Shown here: one piece after another, positions 36,865 through 48,160 of the stretch | Position numbering within the stretch: position 1 is the stretch's first letter | How the letters are laid out: each line of letters opens with the position of its first letter | From: Hungatella sp. | Lineage (GTDB): Bacteria; Bacillota; Clostridia; Lachnospirales; Lachnospiraceae | Length of the DNA stretch: 64,000 bases | Direction: 5' to 3' | Assembly: GCA_022795805.1 (NCBI GenBank) | Contig: JAAWHK010000003.1 | Coordinates: 1 to 64,000 of the forward strand | Translations under genes and position numbers: made by a program | Notes under the pieces: generated by a model | Seen by the model: only the letters and a program-made list of their open reading frames with translations | What the model was told of the DNA's origin: nothing | The model's database searches: none

Positions 36865-38166
36865 CTATGCGATCTCTCCCGGTCTGTCTTTCTTAAATCT
36901 CTGGCCCAGAGTCTTCTTCGGCACTGCCGTATCCCGGTAAACCACCTCCGGCTCCCCTGCCTTGTCCACAACGGCCTTGGTGATGGTGCAGATTCCTACC
37001 GTGCTGTCAGAGGGGATCTCATACATGAGATCCATCATGGTCGACTCCATAATAGACCGCAGTCCCCTGGCTCCCGTCTTTCGCTCCATGGCCAGCTTTG
37101 CAACGGCACGCAGGGCGTCGTCCTGGAACTCCAGCTTAACGTCGTCCATCTCAAACAGTTTCTGGTACTGTTTCACCAGGGCATTCTTAGGCTCTCTCAG
37201 AATTCTCAGCAGGGCGTCCTCAGACAGAAGCTCCAGAGAAACCGTCATGGGCACACGGCCGATAAACTCCGGAATCAGCCCGAACTTAATCAGATCCTGG
37301 GGCTCCACCTGCTTTAGAAGCTTATCAATGTCCGTGGCCTTCTTGTCTACCACCTCGGCGTTGAAGCCGATGGAACCCTTGCTGGTGCGGTTCTCGATAA
37401 TCTTCTCCAGACCGTCGAAGGCTCCCCCGCAGATAAACAGAATGTTGGTGGTATCGATCTGCAGAAGCTCCTGGTGGGGATGCTTTCTTCCCCCCTGAGG
37501 CGGAACACTGGCCACGGTTCCCTCCAGAATCTTTAACAGCGCCTGCTGCACACCCTCACCGGACACATCCCTGGTGATGGACACGTTCTCAGACTTCTTC
37601 GTAATCTTATCGATCTCGTCAATGTAAATGATCCCGTACTCCGCTTTGTGGATATCATAGTCAGCGGCCTGGATCAGTTTTAAGAGAATGTTCTCCACAT
37701 CCTCACCCACATACCCTGCCTCCGTCAGAGCCGTTGCATCGGCAATGGCAAAGGGTACGTTGAGAATCTTGGCCAGAGTCTGAGCCAGATACGTCTTTCC
37801 GGAACCCGTAGGCCCCAGCAGAAGAATATTGCTCTTCTGCACGTCAATATCCATGCTCTTTCTGGAAGTGATCCTCTTATAGTGATTGTAAACAGCCACA
37901 GACAGCACCTTCTTAGCCTGGTCCTGACCGATTACGTATTCGTCCAGAAACTTCTTAACTTCCTTCGGTTTTAACAGATTGATCTCTCCAAACTCCTCAC
38001 TGACCTGCTCCTGTCCGTCCAGCTCCTCCTCAAGGATCTCCGCACACAGGTCAATACACTCGTCGCAGATAAAGACATTATTGGAGCCTGCAATCAGTTT
38101 GCGGACTTGATCCTGGGTCTTTCCGCAGAAAGAACAGCGGATCTTGTCATCCATTCTGCCCGGCAT
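36865..38166 (-). CDS. clpX: ATP-dependent Clp protease ATP-binding subunit ClpX
   Basis: [62 protein letters not shown] before MPGRMDD. Confidence 0.97.
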   Translation of the reverse strand: MPGRMDDKIRCSFCGKTQDQVRKLIAGSNNVFICDECIDLCAEILEEELDGQEQVSEEFGEINLLKPKEVKKFLDEYVIGQDQAKKVLSVAVYNHYKRITSRKSMDIDVQKSNILLLGPTGSGKTYLAQTLAKILNVPFAIADATALTEAGYVGEDVENILLKLIQAADYDIHKAEYGIIYIDEIDKITKKSENVSITRDVSGEGVQQALLKILEGTVASVPPQGGRKHPHQELLQIDTTNILFICGGAFDGLEKIIENRTSKGSIGFNAEVVDKKATDIDKLLKQVEPQDLIKFGLIPEFIGRVPMTVSLELLSEDALLRILREPKNALVKQYQKLFEMDDVKLEFQDDALRAVAKLAMERKTGARGLRSIMESTMMDLMYEIPSDSTVGICTITKAVVDKAGEPEVVYRDTAVPKKTLGQRFKKDRPGEIA

Positions 38167-38248
38167 ATTTCCACCTCGATTCCTCATCATATTCTCCGTT
38201 ACTCCCTGTCTGATGCCAGGCGCTTCTCACAAGCCGCCTGACACTCTG

Positions 38249-38830
38249 TCAGTGTTTCTCAAGTATCCCGTCAATGAGGCCGTAGGCTTTCGCCTCCTCG
38301 GCGCTCATATAGTTATCCCGCTCCGTATCCCGCTCAATGGTCTCGATAGGCTGGCCCGTGTTGGCTGCCAGGATCTCATTGAGTTTTTTCCTGGTCTTTA
38401 AGATATTCTCCGCGGCAATCCGGATCTCCGTAGCCTGGCCCTTGGCACCGCCTGAAGGCTGATGGATCATCACTTCCGCGTTGGGAAGGGCAAACCGTTT
38501 CCCCTTGGCTCCTCCGGACAGAAGGAACGCGCCCATGCTGGCCGCCATGCCCATGCACACCGTGGACACGTCGCATTTAATGTAGTTCATGGTGTCATAG
38601 ATCGCCATACCCGCCGTCACGGAACCGCCGGGGCTGTTGATGTACAGATTGATATCCTTCGTCGGATCCTCAGCCTCCAGAAACAGCAGCTGCGCCACCA
38701 CAAGGCTGGCCGTCACATCGTTTACCTCCTCGCCCAGAAAGATAATCCGCTCCTTTAAGAGGCGGGAATAGATATCGTAGGAACGCTCTCCTCTGCTGGT
38801 CTGCTCTATTACATATGGTACTAAACTCAT
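38249..38830 (-). CDS. clpP: ATP-dependent Clp protease proteolytic subunit
   Basis: [66 protein letters not shown]. Confidence 0.97.
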   Translation of the reverse strand: MSLVPYVIEQTSRGERSYDIYSRLLKERIIFLGEEVNDVTASLVVAQLLFLEAEDPTKDINLYINSPGGSVTAGMAIYDTMNYIKCDVSTVCMGMAASMGAFLLSGGAKGKRFALPNAEVMIHQPSGGAKGQATEIRIAAENILKTRKKLNEILAANTGQPIETIERDTERDNYMSAEEAKAYGLIDGILEKH

Positions 38831-38952
38831 CCTTAATCTCTCCAATCTCCTGTAATGCGGCCCTTTGTCTATCATATTGCCGCATCCTCTTTCTTATAAC
38901 AGAAAATGCGTCTATGACGCATTTTCCCCCGCAATTGGTTTCATCGTTCCGA

Positions 38953-40239
38953 TCAAACCAATTTTGCCTCTGCCACCAGGAAATCCACGGCCTCCTGAAC
39001 GGCAAGATCCTCTTTCATCTGATTCAGACCCGCCTCGCCCATGCGCTGCTTCACCTGATCCGCCTCCATGTTGTAGGTCTTTGCCATGTTCTGAATCTCT
39101 GTGTCCAGGCGCTCATCGCCGGTCTGGATATTCTCGGCCTTCACCACAGCCTCCAGAACCAGTCTGGTGCGGATGGTCTTCTCTGCCTGGGGCCTGGTCT
39201 GATTCTTAAGCTGCTCGATGTTCATGCCCGTATACTGCATGTACTGGCTGAAGGACATGCCCTGGCTCTGCATCCTTCTGGCATAGTCGTTGATCATATT
39301 CTGCACCTGGGTCTCGATCATGGCCTCCGGAATGTCCATGGACGCGTTCTCCACAACCTTCTCAACCACCCGGTTCTCATTCTCCGTGGCAGCCTGTCTC
39401 TCCCGGGTCTCTAACAGTTTCGCCCTGATGTCTGCCTTATATTCATCCAGCGTATCGAAATCGGAAACTTCCTCGGCAAACTCGTCGTTTAACTCAGGCA
39501 GTTCCTTCACCTTGATCTCCTTCACGGTCACCTTGAACACGGCCGGTTTCCCCGCCAGCTCCTTGGCATGATACTCCTCGGGGAATGTCACGTTCACCTC
39601 GCACTCCTCCCCTGTGCTCTTTCCGATCAGCTGCTCTTCAAAGGTATCAATGAAGGAGTGGGAACCGATCTTTAAGCTGTAGTCCTCAGACTTGCCGCCC
39701 TCAAAAGGCTTGCCGTCCACGAATCCCTCAAAGTCGATAACCGTCTCGTCGCCGTCCGCAACAGGCCTGTCCTCAACCGTAATAAGCCTGGAGTTCTGAT
39801 CCTGAATTCTCTTTAACTCTGTCTCCACATCCTCGTCGCTGACCTCAGCCTTGGCTCTCTCGACCTCAATGCCCTTGTAGTCGCCAAGAGTCACCTCCGG
39901 CTTTACAGCCACCGTGGCCGTATAGATCAAGGACTGGCCCTTTCCGATCTGAACGATATCAATCTCCGGCCTGGACACGATATCCAAACCGCTCTCGTCT
40001 ATTGCATCCCCATAGGTGGCGTCCATCACGATGTTGGCGGCCTCCTCGTAGAGCATCTCCAGACCGTACATCTTCTCCACCATGGCAAGAGGCGCCTTGC
40101 CCTTGCGGAATCCGGGGATGGAGAAACGTCCCTTATTTTTCTCAAACGCTTTCTTCACCGCATCGTCAAACTGCCCTGCCGGAGCCTCTATGGTAAGCTT
40201 CGCCATGTTCTTCTCTAAATTCTCTACCTGTAAACTCAT
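38953..40239 (-). CDS. tig: Trigger factor
   Basis: MSLQVENLEKNMAKLTIEAPAGQFDDAVKKAFEKNKGRFSIPGFRKGKAPLAMVEKMYG. Confidence 0.97.
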   Translation of the reverse strand: MSLQVENLEKNMAKLTIEAPAGQFDDAVKKAFEKNKGRFSIPGFRKGKAPLAMVEKMYGLEMLYEEAANIVMDATYGDAIDESGLDIVSRPEIDIVQIGKGQSLIYTATVAVKPEVTLGDYKGIEVERAKAEVSDEDVETELKRIQDQNSRLITVEDRPVADGDETVIDFEGFVDGKPFEGGKSEDYSLKIGSHSFIDTFEEQLIGKSTGEECEVNVTFPEEYHAKELAGKPAVFKVTVKEIKVKELPELNDEFAEEVSDFDTLDEYKADIRAKLLETRERQAATENENRVVEKVVENASMDIPEAMIETQVQNMINDYARRMQSQGMSFSQYMQYTGMNIEQLKNQTRPQAEKTIRTRLVLEAVVKAENIQTGDERLDTEIQNMAKTYNMEADQVKQRMGEAGLNQMKEDLAVQEAVDFLVAEAKLV

Positions 40240-40346
40240 GTTATGGGTTCCTCCTTAATCTATATGTGAATCGCCTTCTCCACTTGGGCGCCGCACTTCA
40301 ATTTAGCATTATAGCATAGGTTTTCGGGAAATACAAGAAGCACTTG

Positions 40347-41039
40347 CTATATAAAACGGGCAAATATATTGGCTCCGGCCACCGTCAGTATTCCGGACAC
40401 CACGATGGAAAGACTGCTCATGGCTCCCTCCACATCCCCCATCTCCATGGCCCTAGCCGTCCCCACCGCGTGGGAGGAAGTTCCGATAGCAATCCCTTTG
40501 GCCACCGGGTCATGGATTTTAAAGACGCGGCACACGCTCTCCGCAAACACATTGCCTATAACCCCAGTGACGATAATGGCAGCCACCGTAACCGGCACGT
40601 ATCCTCCCAGCTCCTCAGACACCCCCATGCCGATGGCCGTGGTGACGGACTTTGGCAGCAGCGTCACGTAGGAGACATGGTCCAGACGAAACAAAAGCGC
40701 CAGCAGGAAAATGCCGGTGAGACTGGAGAGCACCCCGGACACAATCCCCATAATCACGGCCCGGTGATGCCGCCGCAAAAGCTCTGTCTGCTCGTACAAA
40801 GGGACCGCCAGGCAGACGGTGGCCGGTGTGAGGAGGAAGCTGATGCTTTTGGCGCTCTCATTGTAAACGCGGTAGTCAATGCCCGTCACGGCCAGAAACA
40901 GGATGGTCAGGATGATGGCGATGAGCAGGGGATTGAAAACGGCCAGCTTCAGCTTCTTTTTCAGCGCCGTACCTGCGCCGTAGGAGACCAGGCTTATAAA
41001 TACCCCGAAATACGCGGATGTCTCAAAAAATTCGCTCAC
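40347..41039 (-). CDS. LrgB/CidB family protein
   Basis: LLPKSVTTAIGMGVSEELGGYVPVTVAAIIVTGVIGNVFAESVCRVFKIHDPVAKGIAIGTSSHAVGTARAMEMG. Confidence 0.93.
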   Translation of the reverse strand: MSEFFETSAYFGVFISLVSYGAGTALKKKLKLAVFNPLLIAIILTILFLAVTGIDYRVYNESAKSISFLLTPATVCLAVPLYEQTELLRRHHRAVIMGIVSGVLSSLTGIFLLALLFRLDHVSYVTLLPKSVTTAIGMGVSEELGGYVPVTVAAIIVTGVIGNVFAESVCRVFKIHDPVAKGIAIGTSSHAVGTARAMEMGDVEGAMSSLSIVVSGILTVAGANIFARFI

Positions 41040-41404
41040 CTTTTCCTCCCCTCCTTTCTCTTTTCGCCGCCGGTCATGCCCTGCACCACCTTCCCGGACA
41101 CCACCATAACGACGAATGTCGTGACTACCGTGATCACAACGTAGGGCACCAGGGCCGTTTTCACCACTGACCAGGAGTCTGTAAGCCCCACTGCCGCCGG
41201 GATAAACATGACCGGCATAATCTCAATCAAAAATGCGCTGGCTTCCTTCACCGCCGACACGGGAAGGAGCTTAAGCTCCAGGGCGGCAAACAAAAGGACA
41301 ATCCCGTAGATGCTGGCCGGAATGGGCAGGGGCACCAGGCCATGTAGGATTTCCCCGGCAAAGGATATGAGAAGAATGATTCCGAACTGTTTTAGATATC
41401 TCAA
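41036..41404 (-). CDS. LrgA/CidA family holin-like protein
   Basis: TTG start with GAGAGG RBS; RYLKQFGIILLISFAGEILHGLVPLPIPASIYGIVLLFAALELKLL. Confidence 0.9.
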   Translation of the reverse strand: MRYLKQFGIILLISFAGEILHGLVPLPIPASIYGIVLLFAALELKLLPVSAVKEASAFLIEIMPVMFIPAAVGLTDSWSVVKTALVPYVVITVVTTFVVMVVSGKVVQGMTGGEKRKEGRKR

Positions 41405-41577
41405 AGTACTGCCTCTCTTTCCTGAATAAAGGTTCGCATTCTGCCCGTACAATATGACACAGATTGGGGAGTTTGTCAACGGAGAATTGTTTTTGGCGGT
41501 TCGCCCCAGTCCCGCCCCTTGTACTCCATGAACTTTCATGGTAAGATGGAACCACTTTATCGAAAAGGAGCCACTTT

Positions 41578-42033
41578 ATGGAAATCGAGCGCAAATACCT
41601 TATCACCGCACCGCCCCCGGACTATGAATCCCACCCTTTCCACGTCATCGAGCAGGCCTACCTGTGCACGGAGCCTGTGGTGAGGATCCGCAGGGAGGAC
41701 GAAACCTTCTGCCTCACCTACAAGTCAAAGGGCCTTCTTATGCGGGAGGAGTACAACCTTCCCCTGACCCTCAATGCCTACAGGCATCTCCTGCCGAAAT
41801 GCGACGGCATCCTCCTGACCAAGCGCCGCTACCTCATCCCCCTGGAGGGCACGGATCTTACCGTTGAGCTGGATGTATTTTCCGGGAAGTATCAGGGACT
41901 TATGCTGGCCGAAGTGGAATTTAAGTCAGAGGAGGAAGCCCGGCGCTTCGTGGCCCCGGCCTGGTTCGGAAGGGACGTGACCTTCTCCGGGGAGTATCAG
42001 AACAGCAGGCTGGCCCTTCGGACAGACATCTGA
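41578..42033 (+). CDS. CYTH-domain (triphosphate tunnel metalloenzyme-like) protein
   Basis: MEIERKYLITAPPPDYESHPFHVIEQAYLCTEPVVRIRREDETFCLTYKSKG..VELDVFSGKYQGLMLAEVEF. Confidence 0.92.
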   Translation: MEIERKYLITAPPPDYESHPFHVIEQAYLCTEPVVRIRREDETFCLTYKSKGLLMREEYNLPLTLNAYRHLLPKCDGILLTKRRYLIPLEGTDLTVELDVFSGKYQGLMLAEVEFKSEEEARRFVAPAWFGRDVTFSGEYQNSRLALRTDI

Positions 42034-42044
42034 ATAAGCCGCAA

Positions 42045-42084
42045 AAAGGCTATGTTACCTGTTTAAGTCGGTAACACAGCCTTT
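42045..42084 (+). terminator. Rho-independent terminator
   Basis: AAAGGCTATGTTACC ... GGTAACACAGCCTTTCTTTTC. Confidence 0.85.
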
Positions 42085-42129
42085 CTTTTCCCCTGTCTGT
42101 TCCGGTCCCTTCAGAAACCTCTCCTATCC

Positions 42130-42480
42130 CTACTCCATATCCTCCAGCTCGTCTTCCCCGATCAGCTCATCGTACTCCTGGGCGTCCAGAAGTTCGTCAA
42201 ATGCGTCCGCCACGATCTCGTACTCCTCATCATCCACAATGTTGTCCAGAACCGGATCTCCGTCCTCCGGCTCACTGTAGCGGTACAGATACACCTCCCC
42301 CTCCTCGGCTTCGGCGCTGTCCATGGGAAGCAGTGCGATGTAGTCCCTTTCTCCCGCCTCGAAAATGGTGAGGACCACGCACTCCACTTCGCTTCCGTCG
42401 TCCATGGTCAATGTGACGGTCATCTCCTCCTGGGGCTCTTCATGATTGTTTTCCATATGATTGTTTTCCATACCACACAT
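42130..42480 (-). CDS. DUF1292-family acidic protein
   Basis: TVTLTMDDGSEVECVVLTIFEAGERDYIALLPMDSAEAEEGEVYLYRYSE. Confidence 0.9.
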   Translation of the reverse strand: MCGMENNHMENNHEEPQEEMTVTLTMDDGSEVECVVLTIFEAGERDYIALLPMDSAEAEEGEVYLYRYSEPEDGDPVLDNIVDDEEYEIVADAFDELLDAQEYDELIGEDELEDME

Positions 42481-42590
42481 TCCTTTCTTTATTTAAAATA
42501 AAAATTCCCTATCAAACAGAATTCCTGAAATCCCGGTCCTCCTGCTTCCACTTTACCAGAATCTGTACGGGGACGCAAGAACTTTTATAC

Positions 42591-43160
42591 CTAATATTCA
42601 ATCCCTTCCCGCGCCCTGATTCCATCGTCAAAGGGGTGCTTAACCTTCCGGATCTCCGACACATAGTCCGCCAGTTTCACCATCTCCGGAGAGGGGTCCC
42701 GGCCCGTGAGCACCACCTCCAGGCCGGCCGGGCGTCCGCTCAAACAGTCCCGGACCTCCTCCTCACGGATGAGACCGTGCTTCATGGCCGCCATAATCTC
42801 ATCCAAAACAAGCATGTCAGCCTTCTCCACCACAGCCCTGTCCCACGCACCGCAAAACAGGCCGCGGCAGTACTCCCCGGCCTCCCGCTTCTGCTCTTCG
42901 CTCAGACTCCAAAAAAATCCGAAGGTCTTCAAACAGGGCATCACGCAGATGCCGGGGATTTCGGCCAGACTCCTGACCTCGCCGGAATCGTCGCTTTTCA
43001 GGAAGCGGGCAATGAGGACCTTCCTTCCCCGCCCTGCGGCCCTGACTGCCAGCCCCACCGCAGCGCTGGTCTTTCCCTTTCCGTCCCCGCAGTAAATATG
43101 GACGCGGCCTGCCGCCGGATCCGCTGTACGGCCTGTTTCCTCAAAACATCCTGTCTCCAT
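42591..43160 (-). CDS. cobO: Cob(I)yrinic acid a,c-diamide adenosyltransferase
   Basis: HIYCGDGKGKTSAAVGLAVRAAGRGRKVLIARFLK..MLVLDEIMAAMKHGLI..EVVLTGRDPS. Confidence 0.92.
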   Translation of the reverse strand: METGCFEETGRTADPAAGRVHIYCGDGKGKTSAAVGLAVRAAGRGRKVLIARFLKSDDSGEVRSLAEIPGICVMPCLKTFGFFWSLSEEQKREAGEYCRGLFCGAWDRAVVEKADMLVLDEIMAAMKHGLIREEEVRDCLSGRPAGLEVVLTGRDPSPEMVKLADYVSEIRKVKHPFDDGIRAREGIEY

Positions 43161-43163
43161 CGA

Positions 43164-45017
43164 TCACTCTGTTCCTTTCCCGCGATTCCATTCTTTCAGA
43201 TATTCCCCCACAAACCTGGACCGCTCCTGCTTCTTCCCGTACCGCTCCGCCGCATAGCACACATGGAGCCTCTCCTTGGCCCTGGTCATGGCCACATAGA
43301 ACATCCGTCTCTCCTCCTCAAGATCAGCCTCCAGTACGGCTTTCCTGTGGGGCGTGATCCCCTCGTTGGCATCCAGGATATACACCACCTTGAACTCCAG
43401 CCCCTTGGAGCTGTGCATGGTCATAAGGGACACCCCCTCAGAGGGTCCCTTCCGGCTCCGGGCCTGGTCCGCCAGCTTCTTTTTATACTCCTCCATGTGG
43501 TCAAACCACTCTTCCATGGTCTTAAATCCCGCCGCGCTCTCCTTGAGCTGATCCGCCGTCTCCAGAAGCTCCTCCGCCTTCATGCGGCGGGACAGGGCGT
43601 ACTCCCTCAGGTAATCATCGTACCCCACGGCCTTGCGGATGTAATTCACCGCCGCCACGGGGGCCATATCCCTCAGCATCAGAAGGTCGTACTCCAGCTG
43701 TTCCACCCGCTCCACCATCCATCCCTTATCCTGGTAGAAAGACTTTATCCTGTCCCACGATACGTCCGCCTCCTCCAGGGCATCCCGGCTGATGTAGCGG
43801 TTGGGCCGGTTAATGATCTGCAGAATGTTTCCCCGCTTTAGATTTCCTCCGGCAGCGTGTATGTATGCCAGAATATTCCTGCTGATCCAGTGTTCATAGA
43901 GATTGGGCAGGGAATCCCTCATGGTAAAGGGGATATTGTACTCCATCAGCTTCTCCACCAGAAGCCTGGGGTTTAAGTTGGTTCGGTACAAAACCGCAAT
44001 ATCCTCCAGACAATACCCTGCCTTCACATAGTCCTGTATCTCCTCCACGATCCCCTCGGTCTCCGCCCGGGGATCCCGGCTCATACGGGTGACCACCGGT
44101 TTGCCCCCGCCTTTGGCAGCGGTCAGATTTTTTTGGTACCGCTTCCCGTTGCAGCCGATCAGCCTGCTGGCCGTGTCCACGATCTCCCGGGTGGAACGGT
44201 AGTTCATGCCCAGCAGCACGGTCCCCGCCCCGGGATAGTCCTTTGTAAATCCCAGCATGATCTCCGGCTTCGCCCCCCTAAACCGGTACACCGACTGGTC
44301 GTCGTCCCCGACGATAAACAGGTTGTTTCGCGGCAGGGCCAGCATCCGCACGATCTGATACTGCACCCGATTGATATCCTGAAATTCATCAATGAGAATA
44401 TACCGGAACTTGTTCTGCCACCCTCTCAGAATATCCTCCCTCTGGGCCAGCAGCTGATAACACATGACCAGCATATCGTCAAAATCCAGAAGCCCGGCGT
44501 CCCGCATCCGCTGCTCATACCCCTCATACAGCTTCTTGAACACCGCTTCCGAACAGTTTTTGGAATAGTAGTGGGCAAGGTCCAGCATCTCGCTTTTCAC
44601 ATAGCTGATCTCACTTAGGATTTCCGGCACAAACTCGTGCTCATCCTCAATCTCCAGCTGATACTGCTCCATCATCTCCCGTATGTAGCGGACCTTCTGC
44701 TCCTCCCTGACAATATCCGAAGCCTGATAGCGGTATGCGTACTTTAAAATGGTAAAGAACACGGAGTGAAACGTCCCAAAACTGACCCCCGCGGCCTTTT
44801 TCTCCATCAGTTTCTCAAACCGCTCCTGCATCTCCCTGGCCGCAGCCCTGGTGAAGGTGATAACCAGGATGCTTCCCGGGTCTACCCCTCTCTCCTCGAT
44901 GAGATATTTCGTCCTGTGGGTAATGACCGTGGTCTTTCCTGACCCCGGCCCTGCCAGCACCATCATGGGGCCGTCCCCATGGCGGATGGCCTCCTCCTGA
45001 GATGGGTGAAACGCCAT
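43164..45017 (-). CDS. UvrD/PcrA-like superfamily 1 DNA helicase
   Basis: LAGPGSGKTTVITHRTKYLIEE..FIVGDDDQSVYRFRGAKPEIM..LMTMHSSKGLEFKVVYI. Confidence 0.95.
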   Translation of the reverse strand: MAFHPSQEEAIRHGDGPMMVLAGPGSGKTTVITHRTKYLIEERGVDPGSILVITFTRAAAREMQERFEKLMEKKAAGVSFGTFHSVFFTILKYAYRYQASDIVREEQKVRYIREMMEQYQLEIEDEHEFVPEILSEISYVKSEMLDLAHYYSKNCSEAVFKKLYEGYEQRMRDAGLLDFDDMLVMCYQLLAQREDILRGWQNKFRYILIDEFQDINRVQYQIVRMLALPRNNLFIVGDDDQSVYRFRGAKPEIMLGFTKDYPGAGTVLLGMNYRSTREIVDTASRLIGCNGKRYQKNLTAAKGGGKPVVTRMSRDPRAETEGIVEEIQDYVKAGYCLEDIAVLYRTNLNPRLLVEKLMEYNIPFTMRDSLPNLYEHWISRNILAYIHAAGGNLKRGNILQIINRPNRYISRDALEEADVSWDRIKSFYQDKGWMVERVEQLEYDLLMLRDMAPVAAVNYIRKAVGYDDYLREYALSRRMKAEELLETADQLKESAAGFKTMEEWFDHMEEYKKKLADQARSRKGPSEGVSLMTMHSSKGLEFKVVYILDANEGITPHRKAVLEADLEEERRMFYVAMTRAKERLHVCYAAERYGKKQERSRFVGEYLKEWNRGKGTE

Positions 45018-45020
45018 ACT

Positions 45021-45425
45021 CTACAGTTCCTCCAATATCTGTTTTCTCTTGTTTACGTACTCCTCATGGGTGATGAGACCGCTGTCATAGAGATATTTCG
45101 CCTCCTCCAGACGCGTCCTCGTCTTTCCCTTCCCCCCGCGTAAGCCGTCCTCCTCCTCAGGTCCCGAAGCGGCCTGTGTATCCCCGGTGCGGTCCTCTTC
45201 TTCTATGATAATCTCATGGGTGGGAATCCCCTTGTCGGAAAACGCGTTGGCACCGTGCATCACCGTAATGCCACCGGCCACCAGCGTCCACAAAACCCCG
45301 AATATCCCCATCGTGGGAACCACGACCACAAGGCCTATAAGCGTCATCACAAGCCCCACGCCAAAGGCAAACATGGACTGTCCCTTCCCCGGTTTCATCT
45401 TGATCTGCTTATTTGACATATACAT
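45021..45425 (-). CDS. SHOCT-domain membrane protein
   Basis: Two TM segments plus C-terminal RLEEAKYLYDSGLITHEEYVNKRKQILEEL. Confidence 0.85.
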   Translation of the reverse strand: MYMSNKQIKMKPGKGQSMFAFGVGLVMTLIGLVVVVPTMGIFGVLWTLVAGGITVMHGANAFSDKGIPTHEIIIEEEDRTGDTQAASGPEEEDGLRGGKGKTRTRLEEAKYLYDSGLITHEEYVNKRKQILEEL

Positions 45426-45441
45426 CCCCCTTTAAAAGGCG

Positions 45442-45852
45442 TCAGCCGACAGCGTTCTCCAGGTCGGCTACAAACCGTGCCATTTCCTTCTGCAGATAGG
45501 TCTTCTCAAACACACTTTTGCCCACCGGCCGCGCAGAAAGTCTCTTCGCTGTCACATACCCTGTAAAATCGATCTCCGTATCGCTGCCTTTGGATGTAAA
45601 CTCAACCGTCCAGTGCCCTTTTACATGGCTGGTTTCCACATCGGCCTCCCAGCGCCTGCAGGGTTCTGCCGCAGTAACCGTAAACACAGTTGAATAGCCG
45701 TCTTTGGTGTAGGTTGTAAACTGCTTTTCATGGGCCGTTACGGTTTTTTCCACATCGCTGCGCCATGCCGGATAACCCTCAGCCGCTGATACGATCTCCC
45801 AGACTTTATGGATGCCTGCCCGAATATCGGCCTTCATATTGTATGTGGTCAT
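45442..45852 (-). CDS. SRPBCC-family protein
   Basis: MTTYNMKADIRAGIHKVWEIVSAAEGYPAWRSDVEKTV.. Confidence 0.8.
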   Translation of the reverse strand: MTTYNMKADIRAGIHKVWEIVSAAEGYPAWRSDVEKTVTAHEKQFTTYTKDGYSTVFTVTAAEPCRRWEADVETSHVKGHWTVEFTSKGSDTEIDFTGYVTAKRLSARPVGKSVFEKTYLQKEMARFVADLENAVG

Positions 45853-45973
45853 ATTTTCTTCCCCTCCCATATCGAATCTGGATTTATAATATTCAGCCGC
45901 CGCAAACGGCCCAAACGGCAAAAGGCTGCCGCAAAACCGTCGCCCCATGCAGCAGCCCCAATCTCCGTAAAAG

Positions 45974-47446
45974 TCACTGACTCAGCAGAGAAATTCCCTT
46001 CCTGATTCTGGAAAGAGTCTCCTCTTTCCCCAGCACCTCCATGATCTCCGTGGCTCCCGCCGGAGTCATCTGCCTGCCGGACACGGCGGTCCGCAGGGGC
46101 CACATAACAAACCCGGTCTTAAAGCCCTTCTCCGCCACATACCCGGACAGCGTTTCGTACAGCCCGTCATTGGTATAGTCCTCCTGGGCCTCCAGAAGGG
46201 GGAGCACCTCCGTCAGTACCTGCAGGGAGCTCTCCTTCGTGGATTTCATCTTCTTGTGGACATACATCTGGGGGTCATACTCCGGCAATTCCTCAAAAAA
46301 GTCGATGTGGTCCCGTATCTCAGGAAGCACCTCGATCCTGGTCTTCACCATGGCGGCAATCTTTTTAAGATCCAGATCCTTTTTAATCACTTCTTTTATA
46401 TACGGCATGGCAATGCCGCAGAACCGCTCCGGATCCATGGCCTTTAAGTACTCGCCGTTCATCCATTTTAACTTGGTCACGTCGAACACCGCCGGTGATT
46501 TGCTCATGTGCCTGTAATCAAAGACCTCCTTTAACTCCTCCAGGGAAAAGATCTCCCGGTTGTCCTCTGGCGACCATCCCAGCAGAGCCACATAGTTGAC
46601 CACCGCCTCGGACACAAATCCCTGCTCAATCAGATCCTCATAGGAAGAGTGGCCGCTGCGCTTGCTCAGCTTCTTGTGTTCCTCATTGGTAATGAGCGGG
46701 CAGTGGACGTACACCGGAACTTCCCAGCCAAAGGCGTCATAGAGGCGGTTGTACTTGGGCGATGAGGACAGATACTCATTGCCTCTGACCACATGGGTGA
46801 TGCCCATAAGATGGTCATCCACCACATTGGCAAAGTTGTAGGTGGGATACCCGTCGGACTTAATGAGCACCATGTCGTCCAGCTGGGAATTGTCCACGGT
46901 AATGTCCCCGTAGATCTCGTCATGAAACGTGGTGGTCCCCTCCACGGGGTTATTCTGGCGGATCACATAGGGAACGCCCGCCGCCAGGTTGGCCTCCACC
47001 TCCTCCCTGGACAGGTGAAGGCAGTGCTTGTCGTAGGACATGATCTCCTCGCCGTTCACCGTTGTCTTCAGGGAGTTAAGCCTGTCCTGGGTGCAGAAGC
47101 AGTAGTATGCCTCCCCCTTCTCGATCAGCTTTTTGGCGTACTCCAGATAGATACCCGCGCTCTGTCTCTCACTCTGGACATAGGGGCCCACGCCTCCTTC
47201 CTTGTCCGGTCCCTCGTCGTGGATCAGGCCTGTCTTCTCCAGGGTACGGTAGATGATCTGTGTGGCTCCCTCCACATACCGCTCCTGGTCCGTATCCTCG
47301 ATCCGAAGCAGAAAATCGCCCCCTTCATGCTTCGCAATCAGGTACGCGTAGAGAGCCGTCCGAAGATTCCCCACATGCATCCGGCCTGTGGGGCTTGGCG
47401 CGTACCTGGTTCTCACTTTAGATGGCTGATTCGTCTGTTTATTCAT
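45974..47446 (-). CDS. gltX: Glutamyl-tRNA synthetase
   Basis: [58 protein letters not shown]. Confidence 0.97.
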   Translation of the reverse strand: MNKQTNQPSKVRTRYAPSPTGRMHVGNLRTALYAYLIAKHEGGDFLLRIEDTDQERYVEGATQIIYRTLEKTGLIHDEGPDKEGGVGPYVQSERQSAGIYLEYAKKLIEKGEAYYCFCTQDRLNSLKTTVNGEEIMSYDKHCLHLSREEVEANLAAGVPYVIRQNNPVEGTTTFHDEIYGDITVDNSQLDDMVLIKSDGYPTYNFANVVDDHLMGITHVVRGNEYLSSSPKYNRLYDAFGWEVPVYVHCPLITNEEHKKLSKRSGHSSYEDLIEQGFVSEAVVNYVALLGWSPEDNREIFSLEELKEVFDYRHMSKSPAVFDVTKLKWMNGEYLKAMDPERFCGIAMPYIKEVIKKDLDLKKIAAMVKTRIEVLPEIRDHIDFFEELPEYDPQMYVHKKMKSTKESSLQVLTEVLPLLEAQEDYTNDGLYETLSGYVAEKGFKTGFVMWPLRTAVSGRQMTPAGATEIMEVLGKEETLSRIRKGISLLSQ

Positions 47447-47630
47447 AATATTGATCTCCTGTTATCCATATTTTTACGTTTGTGGACATTATACCCCTAA
47501 GACGTAAAAAACTCAACTTTTTTCCTCCTCCGGGGAAGGAAACTTTTCGCCGTATTTTTAAATAGGGCATACCCATTTCCCGTTTCATCGCATATGATAC
47601 ATGGAAAACCGTTATGATCAGGAGTCATCT

Positions 47631-48128
47631 ATGAGCCGATTTTCCCCCATCGAAGGGCTTGTCACCTCCATAACCCCGCTTCAGAGCGGAACCACCACAT
47701 CTTACTGCGCGTTCCTGGTCTACATCCAGACCAGATACCAGGAAGTCTATCAGGTGGTTGTGACTTCCTCCACCTATGTACTGAACCAGAGACCCATCCG
47801 CCGGGGCGATACCATCATCGCCTTCTATGACACCACGGCTCCCATGCCGCTCATCAATCCCCCTCAGTACCGCGCCGTGGCAGTGGTATTCCCCGAAAGA
47901 GGCGAATACGCCATGTTTGACTACTTTGACGGAAACCTGAGAAACAGCGACAACACCCTGGTCCTGAATCTTTCCGGAACCACATCCATGCAGCTTCCAA
48001 ACGGCCAGTACTATCTGGGCGTTCCCGGATGCCGCTACCTCCTGGTTCTCTACACCGCCACCACCCGCAGCATCCCGGCCCGGACCACGCCTCACCGGAT
48101 CGTGGTGTTCTGTCCCACCGAAACTTAA
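47631..48128 (+). CDS. Conserved hypothetical protein (possibly sporulation-associated)
   Basis: RBS GGAG 6 nt before ATG at 47631; MSRFSPIEGLVTSITPLQSGTTTSYCAFLVYIQTRYQEVYQVVVTSSTYVLNQRPIRRGDTIIAFYDTTAPMPLINPPQYRAVAVVF. Confidence 0.75.
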   Translation: MSRFSPIEGLVTSITPLQSGTTTSYCAFLVYIQTRYQEVYQVVVTSSTYVLNQRPIRRGDTIIAFYDTTAPMPLINPPQYRAVAVVFPERGEYAMFDYFDGNLRNSDNTLVLNLSGTTSMQLPNGQYYLGVPGCRYLLVLYTATTRSIPARTTPHRIVVFCPTET

Positions 48129-48160
48129 GGCTCTCTCCTGGCGGAGAAACCTGCCGGCTC

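Noticed and set aside
41527-41572. CCATGAACTTTCATGG palindrome and duplicated CCACTTTAT before the CYTH gene
   Set aside because: Short dyad and one repeat near a promoter; too little to support a named regulatory site.
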